Assembly: GCA_031261425.1 (NCBI GenBank)
Contig: JAISJR010000102.1
Location: 1-33,217 of the forward strand
Origin: Planctomycetota bacterium
Lineage (GTDB): Bacteria > Planctomycetota > SZUA-567
Direction of reading: 5' to 3'
DNA length: 33,217 nt
The notes under the pieces are model-generated. The model saw nothing but the letters and a program-made list of their open reading frames with translations. It was not told where the DNA came from and made no database searches. Of the stretch, positions 24,329 through 32,848 are shown piece by piece (the first letter of the stretch is position 1; every line of letters begins with the position of its first letter). The translations under genes and the position numbers were made by a program.

Positions 24329-26194
24329 TTTTTCGCCCCTCCGTTCGGCAAAGTCCACAACTCATCATAGCGGCGCGACGGGCGTTGGAGTTGGTCGTTG
24401 ACCGCGGCGTAACCGAGTTCTTCCAACAGCGTTTTTTCGCCGCTACTCATCGAGCGACCGAGTCCCAAACCGGGCGCGTTAATTTTGCCGCCGACCGCTT
24501 CGACCAACGTCGGGAAGAGGTCGAAATGCGAGAATTGCCGATTTTTCGCGAATTTCGGCGACAACGGCGAATTGATAAAAATGTTCAGCGGACGGCGCGC
24601 GCCGTTGCCATATTCTTGACCGGCATCGAAATCCGGCGGAAAAACCGTGTTATCCATATACAAGTGGTCGCCCAAAATCACCACCGTCGTATTTTCGTAA
24701 AAATCTTGTTGTTTCAGCCACGCGATAAATTCGCCTAATAATTTATCTGCGTCCGCCCAGACATTTTCAATTAGCGCCGGAAATTTTCGTTCGGCTTGCG
24801 GGTCGAGATAACCGGTCGGATGCGTGTCGAGCGTCGTCATCGTGAAAAAAAACGGCTCGCTTTGTTGCGCGACGGCGGTCAATTTTTCTTGGGCGAATTG
24901 ATACAATTTACGGTCTTCAAAGCCCCACCAAACCGAATAATTGGCGGGCAAGACGCCGGCGCGTTTGAAATACGAAATATCGAAAATTTCGGCGTTGCCG
25001 TGCGTCTTGAAAAAACTCCCCATTCCGGCAAATGACGAATCATAGCCGCCGAGATGGTATTCGCGGTAGCCGTTTGCCGCCAAAATATCGCCAAGCGCCA
25101 CCGCGCCCGGCATAAATTTTTCGCCACTCAACGGTTTCTTTGCATGGTTTAAAAAACTTAAAAGGGGCGCCCCATCGGGGGAAATTCCGGCGAGATTGCT
25201 GACAATTCCCGCTAATGTATAGTTTGTGCCATGACATTGAATTTCACCCCCGATTTTTTCGGTTTGACTGAAATTCAGATTTTCCATCGCCAATTTTTTG
25301 ATGTTCGGCAACAAATCGTCGTCAAACGCGCCGCCGTCGGCTTTGGTTAAAAAACCGGTGTCCAAACTCTCGACGAAAATCACGATAAGATTCCGCTTTT
25401 TTTCGGGAAACGAAATTTCTATCGCTTGCGGGGCGAGATAACGTTGTTCGTATAATACGGATGGCGTTCGCATCTGTTCGGTAAGATAGTTGAAAGCACC
25501 GACGTAATGCGCAACCGCGATGACCGCAAAATCGATAAGCAACGCCGCCGCGACTCCGAAAAATTTCCGCTCAAAATTTAAACGCAACCGCTCGACGATA
25601 AGCAAAACTCCGACCGCCACGCACGCGATGCCAAGCGGAAGCGGTTCTAACAAAAAACCGATGATGACCGGCGCTAAGCCGTCATCGAAAAGATAACCCC
25701 AATGCGCGATTATTTGCGCAAATGAAATGGTGAAACGTTGATGATAGAGATGCGCCGTTTCGATAAGAAAAACCACAAAAAACAACACGCCGCAAAAATA
25801 AACGGGAACGGTCGGCGCAACGATTTTAACTTTGACGAACCGGCGCAAAAATTCTCGCGTCCAACGCATTAACCGCCAATCACGGCAAAGATAAACCGCA
25901 ATAATTACGCCGTCCAAAACGGCGGCAAGCCGCAAAAACGGCGCGTGAAGGTGGTAAGCATTCGCGCGCGTGGTCATAAACTTAATAATATTTGGTAGCG
26001 AACTCCATTCCGCCAACGAAAAAACGCACAAATAGACGGTGGAAATGACAAAAAAACAGCGAGCATAGCCCGCTAATAACCAAAAGGGTAATTTTTTATC
26101 ACCCCCCCCCCCGTGTTACGTATTTATAAAAGATAAATAGCGGCAATACCGCAAGATTGAGGTTAATAAACAAATTAAGCGCGGCGGCAAACAT
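24325..26194 (-). CDS. OpgB/LtaS-like phosphoglycerol transferase, frame broken at a poly-G tract
   Basis: An N-terminal membrane region with about five helices is followed by a sulfatase-fold domain on the outer face. NLIVIFVESLDTG is the metal-site strand, and CHGTNYTLAGIVSNLAG carries the probable Thr nucleophile in the GTxxTIAG form typical of OpgB/MdoB. TTLDTHPTGYLD and VVILGDHLYMD complete the site. It transfers phosphoglycerol from phosphatidylglycerol to a glycan. ATG 26194 has AAGGAC upstream and encodes a hydrophobic helix, but 11 G at 26102-26112 put it out of frame, ending at a TGA after Gly-Gly-Gly. Ten or thirteen G would give about 622 residues, the normal family length. In the present form only internal starts (TTG 26031, ATG 25977) remain, and these lack the first helices. 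Confidence 0.85.
26102..26112. repeat. Poly-G tract (minus strand), 11 bases, near the start of the phosphoglycerol transferase
   Basis: Eleven C on the plus strand, read as G on the coding strand, follow codon 27 from ATG 26194. The frame downstream of the tract is open right through the transferase, but upstream of the tract that frame has a TAA. Changing the tract by minus one or plus two bases joins ATG 26194 to the long frame. Confidence 0.85.
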
Positions 26195-26289
26195 CGGTCG
26201 TCCTTTCGGCAAATAAGGGGGAAATGCAAAAAATAAGAACCGATAAGAAATTTAAGATGATTAAGGATTTTAAGAAACGTAAAAAAAAC

Positions 26290-26453
26290 TTAACTCGTGT
26301 TACGCGCTACTCTTAATAGCCCCACGCTTTAGCGTGGGGGCAAAGGTGGATTAAAAATCATCGGCTTTAGCCGAACGGTTTATTGGGGCTAAAGCCCTTT
26401 CTTTTTTTTTGACCGCCGACCACGCCTTAAAAGGCGTGGCAATTGAATAGAGC
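26290..26453. repeat. REP-like palindrome cluster upstream of the phosphoglycerol transferase
   Basis: The 364-base gap 26195-26558 has no gene. It holds aactcgtgttacgcg (a piece of the 9204 element), ccccacgct-tt-agcgtgggg (26320-26339), tcggct-tt-agccga (26361-26374), gggct-aa-agccc, and cgcctt-aa-aaggcg joined to ggcgtggcaattgaatagag, which is an arm of the 9361 palindrome. The aaccttcgcttcgctcggtt repeat follows at 26489. The hairpins share a ctttag/ctaaag centre. Confidence 0.75.
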
Positions 26454-26558
26454 CACCGCGTTTGTAACCGTAATTTGGAAATCACACCAACCTTCGCTTC
26501 GCTCGGTTTCGTGAAAATTGGTTTAATTCGTGCAAATTCGCGGACTCGCGCTTTCCAC

Positions 26559-29500
26559 TTACTTAAACAACTTCCGCAAATTCCCCACCGGATTCGGCGC
26601 GGCGGGCGCTTTGGGAGCGGGCGCGGCGGACGGCGCGGCGGCGGGCGCGTCCGTCTTCTTCGCGCCCAAGATGCCGCCGATGGTGTTCAACACGTTGTTG
26701 TCGGCGTCGTCTGCATCTTTGCCCAAAATCCCTTTCACGAGATTGCCCGCCGTGTTGACGACATCGCCCGTCGTATTGACGCCGAACTTGCCTAATCCTT
26801 CAAGCATTTTCAGCGGCGCGACATCGCCGATTTTCAGGTCGCCGAGATTGCTCAAATTATTTATCAGTCCGTCCGACACCAAGCCGACCAAATTCGGCAC
26901 GTTCAAAATCGATTTGACCGTTTCGAGCATAATCGCCCCGAACATCGACTTGATTACCTGCATTATGATGCTACTCGTGCTACTGCTCGTTACGTCGTTT
27001 ATCGTTACGTTCAGCGGCAATTTTTTCCCGTCGTAAATGGCGCCGGGCGCGACGATGCTGACCTCGCCGTTTTGAATTTGCAAGGTGTTAATCAGCAACG
27101 ATTGCCCGCCGCTCGCCGCCGGACCTCCGCCGCCGGATTTTCCGCCGCTCGCTTGACCGGCGCTCGCGCTCGGCGAACCGCCGCCGCCGCCCGCATCGCT
27201 GGAAATGCCGTCCAACACTTGGCTTAACGCTTCGACATTGGTATTGCCGTTTTTCTGTTTTTCATACACGGCTTGCAAGCCGGTCAACAACACTTGGTCG
27301 ATGGTGAACGGCGAGAGCGACGCCAAACGCGGCGTAACCGTAATCGACGGCACGCGCAACACCGGCGTCGCCGAAAACGCCGGATTCGTCAGCGTCAAGT
27401 CGCGGATAGTCAGCGTCGAACTTGCCGTGTCGAAATTCATCCCGCTAAACGACGTGTGGACCGTGGCGCGGTTTTGCGTGTTCGTCGCGCTCATCGCCAA
27501 ACTGCCGACTTGCAACGAGCCGCGCGCGGCGGCTAAATCCACCGTCGCGCCGAGCAACGACGTGTAGGGACTGTCGAGTTTCACCCGCGCCGACTCGAGC
27601 GCGCCGCTCAAACTCAAATTTTGGATGCTCGGCATAAACGGACTGAGCATCGCCAAATCGACGTGTCCGACGGCGACCTCGCCGCGCAGACGATTGGCAT
27701 TTTTGTCGAGGTCGATATTTTGCGCCGTGATGTTAAACGGCGCGCCGATTTTCACCGCCGCCAACTTGACCGCGATATTCCCGCCGCCGGCGTCGAGCGC
27801 GAATTGGTCGAGCGACACCGGCAACTTGCCGTCGAGAACGACGCTCGGCACTTCGACTTTGCCGTCGGCGTGTTGCCGCGCGCTGAATTGCAAATGAAGC
27901 GGCTCGCCTTTTTTCTTGTCATAAACGTAAGGGTCCATCACGCCGAAATGAATTGCCGCGCCGGTCATATCCAACATACCGGCGGCAATGATGGTTTGCC
28001 CGCCGTCCGCGATTTGCACCGTCAGCGGTTTTTCCGCCGGAAAACCCGCCGCGCCGGACAACTGCAACAGCGGCTCGCGTTGCGCCGCGCCGGCAAACGA
28101 CAACGCGCCTTCCGCCATACCGGTCAGGATAAAGTCCTTCTCGCGCGGCGTCAGCCGCCAATTGGTCAGCACAAAATTTTCGCCCTGCAAGGCGCGCACC
28201 GAAGCGTTGCCCTCTTCGCCGAGCAGTTTTTTCAGACCGGCGACCGACAAGACGGCGCGGGAAATCAGCAGTCCTTGCGGCAGGGACGCCAGCGCCGTCG
28301 CCGGCGTCGGCGACGCGGCGATTTTGCCCGGATTGCTGACGGCGGTCGCCAACGAAAATTCTTGCAACAACGCGCCGGACTTGCCGCCCTTGACGCTGAT
28401 TTCCGGCACCGCCAATAATTTTTTATCCGCCGCGTATTCGGCGCGGACGGTCAGTTGCGAGTCCAGTCCGAAAATCGCCGGCGGAATTTTCCCGCCGAGC
28501 ATCCGGTCGATTTGCCGCCACGCATTTTCGCCCACGACCAGCGCGACATTAAACGCCGGCAATTGGTCGAGCAACTCCGGCAAAGAATTTGCCAAATGCA
28601 ACGGCACCGCGCCGGTTACCAAATTGACGTTCGCCGCCGAGGAGCGGATTTGCAATTGTTTGACGGTTAAATTCTGCGCCCCCTTGGCGGCGGTGAAATC
28701 GACGACGCCCGACAGTTGCGCTTTCGGCTCGCGCCAGAGATATTGGTCTTGTCGCACCTGCGCGTTTTCGACGAGGGAGTTGAACCGCGCGTCGGCTTGC
28801 CACCGGTCGCCCGCGCCGCTCGCGGTTACTTCGAGCGCGCCGCGGAAATTGCCCTTGGCGTCCGGCAACGCCGCCGTCGAAAAAATCGGCATAAACCGGC
28901 GTTGCAACGCCGACGCGGTTTCCAAGGTCAGCGCCGAATTGACGGTCAGTTTGATTTGCGAAACGCCGTTGTCGCCGCGATTTATCGTCGCCTGCAAACT
29001 CGTGTTATCCTGCGGCGTGGCTTTGATTTCGCCGGTGATTTTCACTTGCGGCGAAGTCGGCGCGACGACGTTTAACGCGAGTTCGACCGGCGCGGCGTTG
29101 CCTCCGACCGGCGTTAGCCGCAACGCGGCTTGATATTGGTCGTCGGTGCATTGCAACTGCCCGACGATTTGTTCGTTGATGTCGCCGACGCCGAGTTCTT
29201 TCAGCATCGCGCGGCATCGGCGGGACAAGTCGGCGGCGTTGACGGCAAACTGCAACTGTCCGCGCAAATGTTGCCAAGCCGCCGGCGACGGCAACGTCAG
29301 CGGCGACGGTGTTTTCACCGAAATCGTCGGATTTTTTTCGTCGCCGGCGACGGCTTCCGCCGTGAAGACCAAATTGCGGGCGCCCGCTTCGCCGGCGTCA
29401 AATTCGGCTTGCGCGCGCCCGTGGAACGGAAATTCCTGCATCCGGTCGTTGACGCGCAAGCCGAGATTGGCGGACTCCACTGCCAACGAAATGGTCGCGT

Positions 29501-30833
29501 GGTCGGCGGCGGTCGGCGTCTTGACGGTTTGGGCGAGGACGCGCAATTGCGTTTCGCCTTGGCAGAGATTGGCGAGATTCAGCCGCTTCGCCAAATCGCT
29601 GGTCGCGAACGCCGTGAGGTCTTGCGTCAGCGCCAATTGAAAATTAAGGTCGCGGTCGAGATTGCCGGTGCCGCCGGCGAGGAGGCGTAGCCACGTCGCC
29701 GAAGCGTCGCCGAGTTGTAAATCGAGATTTTTAAGTTGCCACTCGCCGGTCGGCTTCGCGGCGGCGTCGCCGTTGACGGTCAGACCGGGGAACGGCGTTT
29801 CATTTTCGCGGCGCGGGAAAAGTTCAAGCAGACGCGGCGTGGACAAATTGAACGCAAGCGTCAAACCGTCGGCGAGATTGTCGCCGCTCGCCGAAAATTT
29901 GCCGGCAAACGGCGCGCCCAACACGATGCGATTTTTCTGCCAACGGAAACCGGCGCCGTAATAACGGGTTACGTAAGGCAGGTCGAAGTCGGTTAAATCG
30001 CTCTCGATTTTGACGCGGCTAAGCCGCGCCAAACCGGCGGCGCGCGGCGCGAGGTCGGCGCTCACCGTCAAATTAAACGCGCCGGCGGCGGGGACTTGCG
30101 GCGTGACCAAACGCATTCGCGCGGCGGCGGCGAGCGCGTCGCCGTTTTTGTCGGCGGTGATTCTGACGACCTCCAATCGGCAGTCGCCGAGACGTTGGCT
30201 CGCGTCGCTCAACGTTACTTTGCCGTTGGCGACGACGAATGAAAATTGATGGACGTAAGCGAGCAGGTCGAGATTTTTCAGATAATCGTCCCACGGCAAA
30301 TCCCGCAGTCCGTCGAGCGCCTGCCGAATGTTGGTGGTGTGTTCGTCGTCGGACGTTTCGGCGGCTTCCGCCGGCGCGCCGCGGTCGGCGCGGTCGGCGC
30401 GTCCGGCGGCGCGCGTTCCGCGTTGGCGCGGCTCGCGAACGACGTTCACTTGCCACCCGTCGATAAGCACGTTGCCCCGCGCTTTGCCGAAGAGGACGCT
30501 CGTCAAGCCGAGATGCGCGTCCACCGTTTTGACCGTGAGCAATTCTTTGGGCGCGGAACTGTTCGCGGCGGCGGCGAGCGTGATTTGCAAATCGGTCAAA
30601 CGCGCGTTGCCGCCGAAAAGCGACAATTGCAAACCGCCGATTTTGCAGTCGGCGGCAAGCGCGTCGCCGAGATGACGCTCCAATTCGGCGCGAATAAATT
30701 CGTCGTTGTATTTGGCGCGCAACGCGACGCCCGCCGCCGCCGCGAGCGCGACGATGACAACGAAAATAAGCAGGATAATTTTCAACCGACGCCATTGCCG
30801 TTTCACCGGCGGCGACGGGACAAATTCAGCCAT
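26559..30833 (-). CDS. Giant AsmA-like envelope protein
   Basis: 1424 residues. AAGGAG precedes ATG 30833. A short basic N-terminus and one membrane anchor (about residues 18-40) are followed by a long beta-rich region facing the periplasm. The start (LERHLGDALAADCKIGGLQLSLFGGNARLTDLQI) and the segment TGLQAVYEKQKNGNTNVEAL late in the protein are typical of AsmA-like/DUF748 proteins, which resemble chorein-type lipid-transfer proteins and are tied to lipid transport or outer-membrane homeostasis. Around residues 1210-1250 is a Gly/Ser-rich disordered insert, and the last 60 residues are Ala/Pro-rich. Lipid substrate unknown. It follows the phosphoglycerol transferase region in the same direction, beyond a repeat block, and has its own promoter. 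Confidence 0.85.
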   Translation of the reverse strand: MAEFVPSPPVKRQWRRLKIILLIFVVIVALAAAAGVALRAKYNDEFIRAELERHLGDALAADCKIGGLQLSLFGGNARLTDLQITLAAAANSSAPKELLTVKTVDAHLGLTSVLFGKARGNVLIDGWQVNVVREPRQRGTRAAGRADRADRGAPAEAAETSDDEHTTNIRQALDGLRDLPWDDYLKNLDLLAYVHQFSFVVANGKVTLSDASQRLGDCRLEVVRITADKNGDALAAAARMRLVTPQVPAAGAFNLTVSADLAPRAAGLARLSRVKIESDLTDFDLPYVTRYYGAGFRWQKNRIVLGAPFAGKFSASGDNLADGLTLAFNLSTPRLLELFPRRENETPFPGLTVNGDAAAKPTGEWQLKNLDLQLGDASATWLRLLAGGTGNLDRDLNFQLALTQDLTAFATSDLAKRLNLANLCQGETQLRVLAQTVKTPTAADHATISLAVESANLGLRVNDRMQEFPFHGRAQAEFDAGEAGARNLVFTAEAVAGDEKNPTISVKTPSPLTLPSPAAWQHLRGQLQFAVNAADLSRRCRAMLKELGVGDINEQIVGQLQCTDDQYQAALRLTPVGGNAAPVELALNVVAPTSPQVKITGEIKATPQDNTSLQATINRGDNGVSQIKLTVNSALTLETASALQRRFMPIFSTAALPDAKGNFRGALEVTASGAGDRWQADARFNSLVENAQVRQDQYLWREPKAQLSGVVDFTAAKGAQNLTVKQLQIRSSAANVNLVTGAVPLHLANSLPELLDQLPAFNVALVVGENAWRQIDRMLGGKIPPAIFGLDSQLTVRAEYAADKKLLAVPEISVKGGKSGALLQEFSLATAVSNPGKIAASPTPATALASLPQGLLISRAVLSVAGLKKLLGEEGNASVRALQGENFVLTNWRLTPREKDFILTGMAEGALSFAGAAQREPLLQLSGAAGFPAEKPLTVQIADGGQTIIAAGMLDMTGAAIHFGVMDPYVYDKKKGEPLHLQFSARQHADGKVEVPSVVLDGKLPVSLDQFALDAGGGNIAVKLAAVKIGAPFNITAQNIDLDKNANRLRGEVAVGHVDLAMLSPFMPSIQNLSLSGALESARVKLDSPYTSLLGATVDLAAARGSLQVGSLAMSATNTQNRATVHTSFSGMNFDTASSTLTIRDLTLTNPAFSATPVLRVPSITVTPRLASLSPFTIDQVLLTGLQAVYEKQKNGNTNVEALSQVLDGISSDAGGGGGSPSASAGQASGGKSGGGGPAASGGQSLLINTLQIQNGEVSIVAPGAIYDGKKLPLNVTINDVTSSSTSSIIMQVIKSMFGAIMLETVKSILNVPNLVGLVSDGLINNLSNLGDLKIGDVAPLKMLEGLGKFGVNTTGDVVNTAGNLVKGILGKDADDADNNVLNTIGGILGAKKTDAPAAAPSAAPAPKAPAAPNPVGNLRKLFK

Positions 30834-30917
30834 CTTGCGGTCTCCTTATATTTTTACAGGGATATTTACGGGAATTTTCTTTCGCGCGACGCTCTCGCCG
30901 CCGACAATTGTCGCGGG

Positions 30918-30946
30918 ATTATAGCGAGCGCCGCCGTCGCCGGTAA
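30918..30946 (-). promoter_or_regulatory. Sigma-70-type promoter of the AsmA-like gene
   Basis: On the minus strand a perfect TATAAT (30923-30918) is preceded, with a 17-base spacer, by TTACCG (30946-30941), a weak -35. The start of translation is about 85 bases downstream. The spacing and the perfect -10 make this the most credible housekeeping promoter seen in the window. Confidence 0.6.
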
Positions 30947-31022
30947 CTGTTTTGAGAAGCGAAAGGCGGGAAATGGCAATTAAAAATAAAAAATTGAAAA
31001 ACGCGGTAGTCCGCTTCAATGC

Positions 31023-31048
31023 AAAACGGGCAACCGCAATGGTTGCCC
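31023..31048 (-). terminator. Terminator after the rpsJ-rplC-DUF6485 unit
   Basis: On the minus strand gggcaacc-attgc-ggttgccc forms a perfect 8-bp stem followed by gttttgc. It lies about 25 bases beyond the stop of the small cysteine-rich gene and would end the ribosomal transcript. The T tract is short, so efficiency is uncertain. Confidence 0.65.
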
Positions 31049-31073
31049 GCCTTGCCGTTCAATCAAAATGGGA

Positions 31074-31211
31074 TTACCGCAAGCACATCGGCAGATTGCC
31101 CTTGCTTCGATGTTGCGCGATACATTCGCAACAGACGCCGTGACGCGGGCAATCTTTGCTTGGACAATTGCACTTTTCCTCGTTGCGCTCGCGGTTGGGA
31201 CATTCGGACAT
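31074..31211 (-). CDS. Small cysteine-rich protein, DUF6485-type
   Basis: 45 residues from ATG 31211, with AAGGAG seven bases upstream. The pattern ECPNRERN, CNCPSKDCPRHGVCCECI, then HRSKGNLPMC matches my recollection of the short DUF6485 family. Eight cysteines in 45 residues suggest zinc or iron-sulfur binding. The function is unknown. The start is 11 bases after the rplC stop, so it is probably the last gene of the ribosomal transcript, just before a terminator. Linkage to ribosomal genes may be accidental or point to a role in translation or metal supply; the sequence does not decide. Confidence 0.8.
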   Translation of the reverse strand: MSECPNRERNEEKCNCPSKDCPRHGVCCECIAQHRSKGNLPMCLR

Positions 31212-31222
31212 TGAAATACTCC

Positions 31223-31885
31223 TTATTTTTTCGCCGTTTTTTGCGGCGCGACGTAAGGTTGCGCCGGACGAATCAGCACTTGCGCGCCGTTGGCGCCGGG
31301 GACCGAGCCGCGAATTAAAATCAGATTTTTTTCGGGAATAATTTTCGCGACTTTCAACCCTTTTTGCGTAACCCATTCGCTTCCCATGTGTCCGCCCATT
31401 CGTCCGCCGAGCGGCGTCCGCGCCGGCGTCAGCGAGCCGATAGAACCCGGATGGCGGTGGTGCGTTTTTACGCCGTGCGTCGCGCGCAAACCGTGAAAGC
31501 CGTGCCGCTTCATCACGCCTTGAAAGCCCTTGCCTTTGCTCTTGCTCGTAACCTGAATTTCTTTGCCGACCAAATCCTCCCACGTCGCCAGCGTGATGAC
31601 ATCGCCCTCTTTCAATTCGGTCGCTTCGCGCAAACGGATTTCGCGGATAAACCGCATCGGCGCGTTGCCGGTCTTTTTCGCGTGTCCGATTTCGGCTTGC
31701 GAACTGACTTTTTCGCGTTTCGGGTCGAAGCCGATTTGATACGCCGCGTAGCCGTCGCGCTCCACGTTTTTAATTTGCAAGACCGGACACGGACCGGCTT
31801 GCAACACCGTTACGCCGACGCGGTCGCCGTTTTCGGTAAAGTATTGGGTCATACCTAATTTTTTACCCAAGATTCCTCGCCACAT
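31223..31885 (-). CDS. rplC: 50S ribosomal protein L3
   Basis: 220 residues with the usual start (WRGILGKKLGMTQYF) and the central loop SKGKGFQGVMKRHGF followed by THGVKTHHRHPGSIG and MGGHMGSEWVT. L3 is an early-assembling protein near the peptidyl transferase centre. AAGGAG precedes ATG 31885. In most bacteria rplC is followed by rplD, rplW and rplB; here a small cysteine-rich gene and a terminator follow, so the S10 operon is broken after L3. The gap to rpsJ (136 bases) holds a heptamer repeat element. Confidence 0.98.
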   Translation of the reverse strand: MWRGILGKKLGMTQYFTENGDRVGVTVLQAGPCPVLQIKNVERDGYAAYQIGFDPKREKVSSQAEIGHAKKTGNAPMRFIREIRLREATELKEGDVITLATWEDLVGKEIQVTSKSKGKGFQGVMKRHGFHGLRATHGVKTHHRHPGSIGSLTPARTPLGGRMGGHMGSEWVTQKGLKVAKIIPEKNLILIRGSVPGANGAQVLIRPAQPYVAPQKTAKK

Positions 31886-31944
31886 TATTTTGCTCCTTCG
31901 TTAAAAATGCTCAAAATTCCGTAATAAACGCGAAGGCAAACAAA

Positions 31945-32017
31945 TTCACAATTAACAATTAACAATTTACAATTTCGGAGAGGAAATTTTTAATTGTTAA
32001 TTGTTAATTTTTAATTG
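31945..32017. repeat. Heptamer-repeat inverted element inside the rpsJ-rplC operon
   Basis: ttcacaattaacaattaaca and following units (31945-31974) pair with taattgttaattgttaattt (31991-32010) and following units. The core is short, cggagagg. The position between two co-transcribed ribosomal genes is unusual for so strong a hairpin, which could attenuate or process the transcript. Confidence 0.85.
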
Positions 32018-32021
32018 TCGC

Positions 32022-32336
32022 TTACGCCGACATTTGTCTGACCTGTAAATCGACGCCGCGCGGCGTGGCGACTTTGCCGATGATTTCGATGGTCGAGGGC
32101 GAGAAATCCGTGATATAGACCACGCGCTTGTGCGTGCGGATTTCAAATTCCTCGCGGCTTTTTTTGTCCACGTGCGGACTGCGTAAAACGCAGTATTTTT
32201 CGATGCGCGTCGGCAACGGAATCGGTCCCGCCACCCGCGCGCCGGAACTCTTCGCCGCTTCGACAATTTTCCGGCTCCACGTATCCAAAATGTCGTGGTC
32301 ATACGCTTTCATTCGGATACAAATTTTTTCCGCCAT
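32022..32336 (-). CDS. rpsJ: 30S ribosomal protein S10
   Basis: 104 residues from ATG 32336, where AAGGAG precedes the start; a longer frame upstream is not supported. The start [17 protein letters not shown], then [35 protein letters not shown], is typical S10. Besides its place in the 30S head, S10 (NusE) takes part in antitermination with NusB. It normally lies directly after tuf; here a two-gene cassette and the tuf terminator lie between. Confidence 0.98.
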   Translation of the reverse strand: MAEKICIRMKAYDHDILDTWSRKIVEAAKSSGARVAGPIPLPTRIEKYCVLRSPHVDKKSREEFEIRTHKRVVYITDFSPSTIEIIGKVATPRGVDLQVRQMSA

Positions 32337-32379
32337 TATCGGCTCCTTAAAAAGAATAATCGCTGTCAGAAATAACAAT

Positions 32380-32838
32380 TTAGTATTTGGACGCAATCAA
32401 TTCAAACGCCATCGTCAAACTACTCGGCGAATAAGAGTGCATTCGCAGACCGTTAATCCAATCCTTAACCAAACGCACGGGAATTTTGGCGACACAGAAA
32501 TCAGGGTTAGACAAATCGTCTTTATATTCTTCACAAATTGCCAAACTACTGATTAGACCAACCAATTCATTTATCGCCGGATAGTAATTTTGCGAGTCAT
32601 CAGCATAACTAATGGGCTTCAACTTTCTGAACCAGAACGAAAACACTCCGGCAAATTTCGCCACATTAGGTCTCGGCAACCCAAATTTATTGAGGTCATT
32701 GTTGGCATACTGTTTCACTTCCGACAGTATATTCCGGTCTATTCGCAATCTAACCTGAATATCTCTTTCAGCCGCATCACAAATACGCTTAATCGCCGGC
32801 TCAAAATCGACAAACTTAATGAAATCAGTTTCGCCCAT
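32380..32838 (-). CDS. AT-rich hypothetical protein, second gene of the cassette
   Basis: 152 residues from ATG 32838, selected because AAAGGA sits seven bases upstream; longer in-frame starts overlap the preceding gene and lack a ribosome site. I do not recognise the family. Predicted to be soluble and mostly helical, with a conserved-looking middle ([20 protein letters not shown]) and an [17 protein letters not shown] helix. No signal peptide, membrane segment or known catalytic motif is visible. GC content and codon use are clearly lower than in the flanking ribosomal genes, suggesting transfer. It begins 10 bases after the 61-residue gene and ends 43 bases before rpsJ, so the three may share a transcript. 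An accessory function (for example defence or toxin-antitoxin) is possible but unsupported. Confidence 0.65.
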   Translation of the reverse strand: MGETDFIKFVDFEPAIKRICDAAERDIQVRLRIDRNILSEVKQYANNDLNKFGLPRPNVAKFAGVFSFWFRKLKPISYADDSQNYYPAINELVGLISSLAICEEYKDDLSNPDFCVAKIPVRLVKDWINGLRMHSYSPSSLTMAFELIASKY

Positions 32839-32848
32839 AACAATTCCT

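Noticed and set aside
26031-26031. TTG at 26031 as the true start of the phosphoglycerol transferase
   Set aside because: It has no ribosome site and cuts off the first membrane helices. The frame remains open upstream to the poly-G tract, and ATG 26194 has a good site, so the broken-frame model is preferred.
30239-30983. 245-residue plus-strand frame opposite the AsmA-like gene start
   Set aside because: It is a shadow frame with no ribosome site that spans the AsmA-like start and its promoter.
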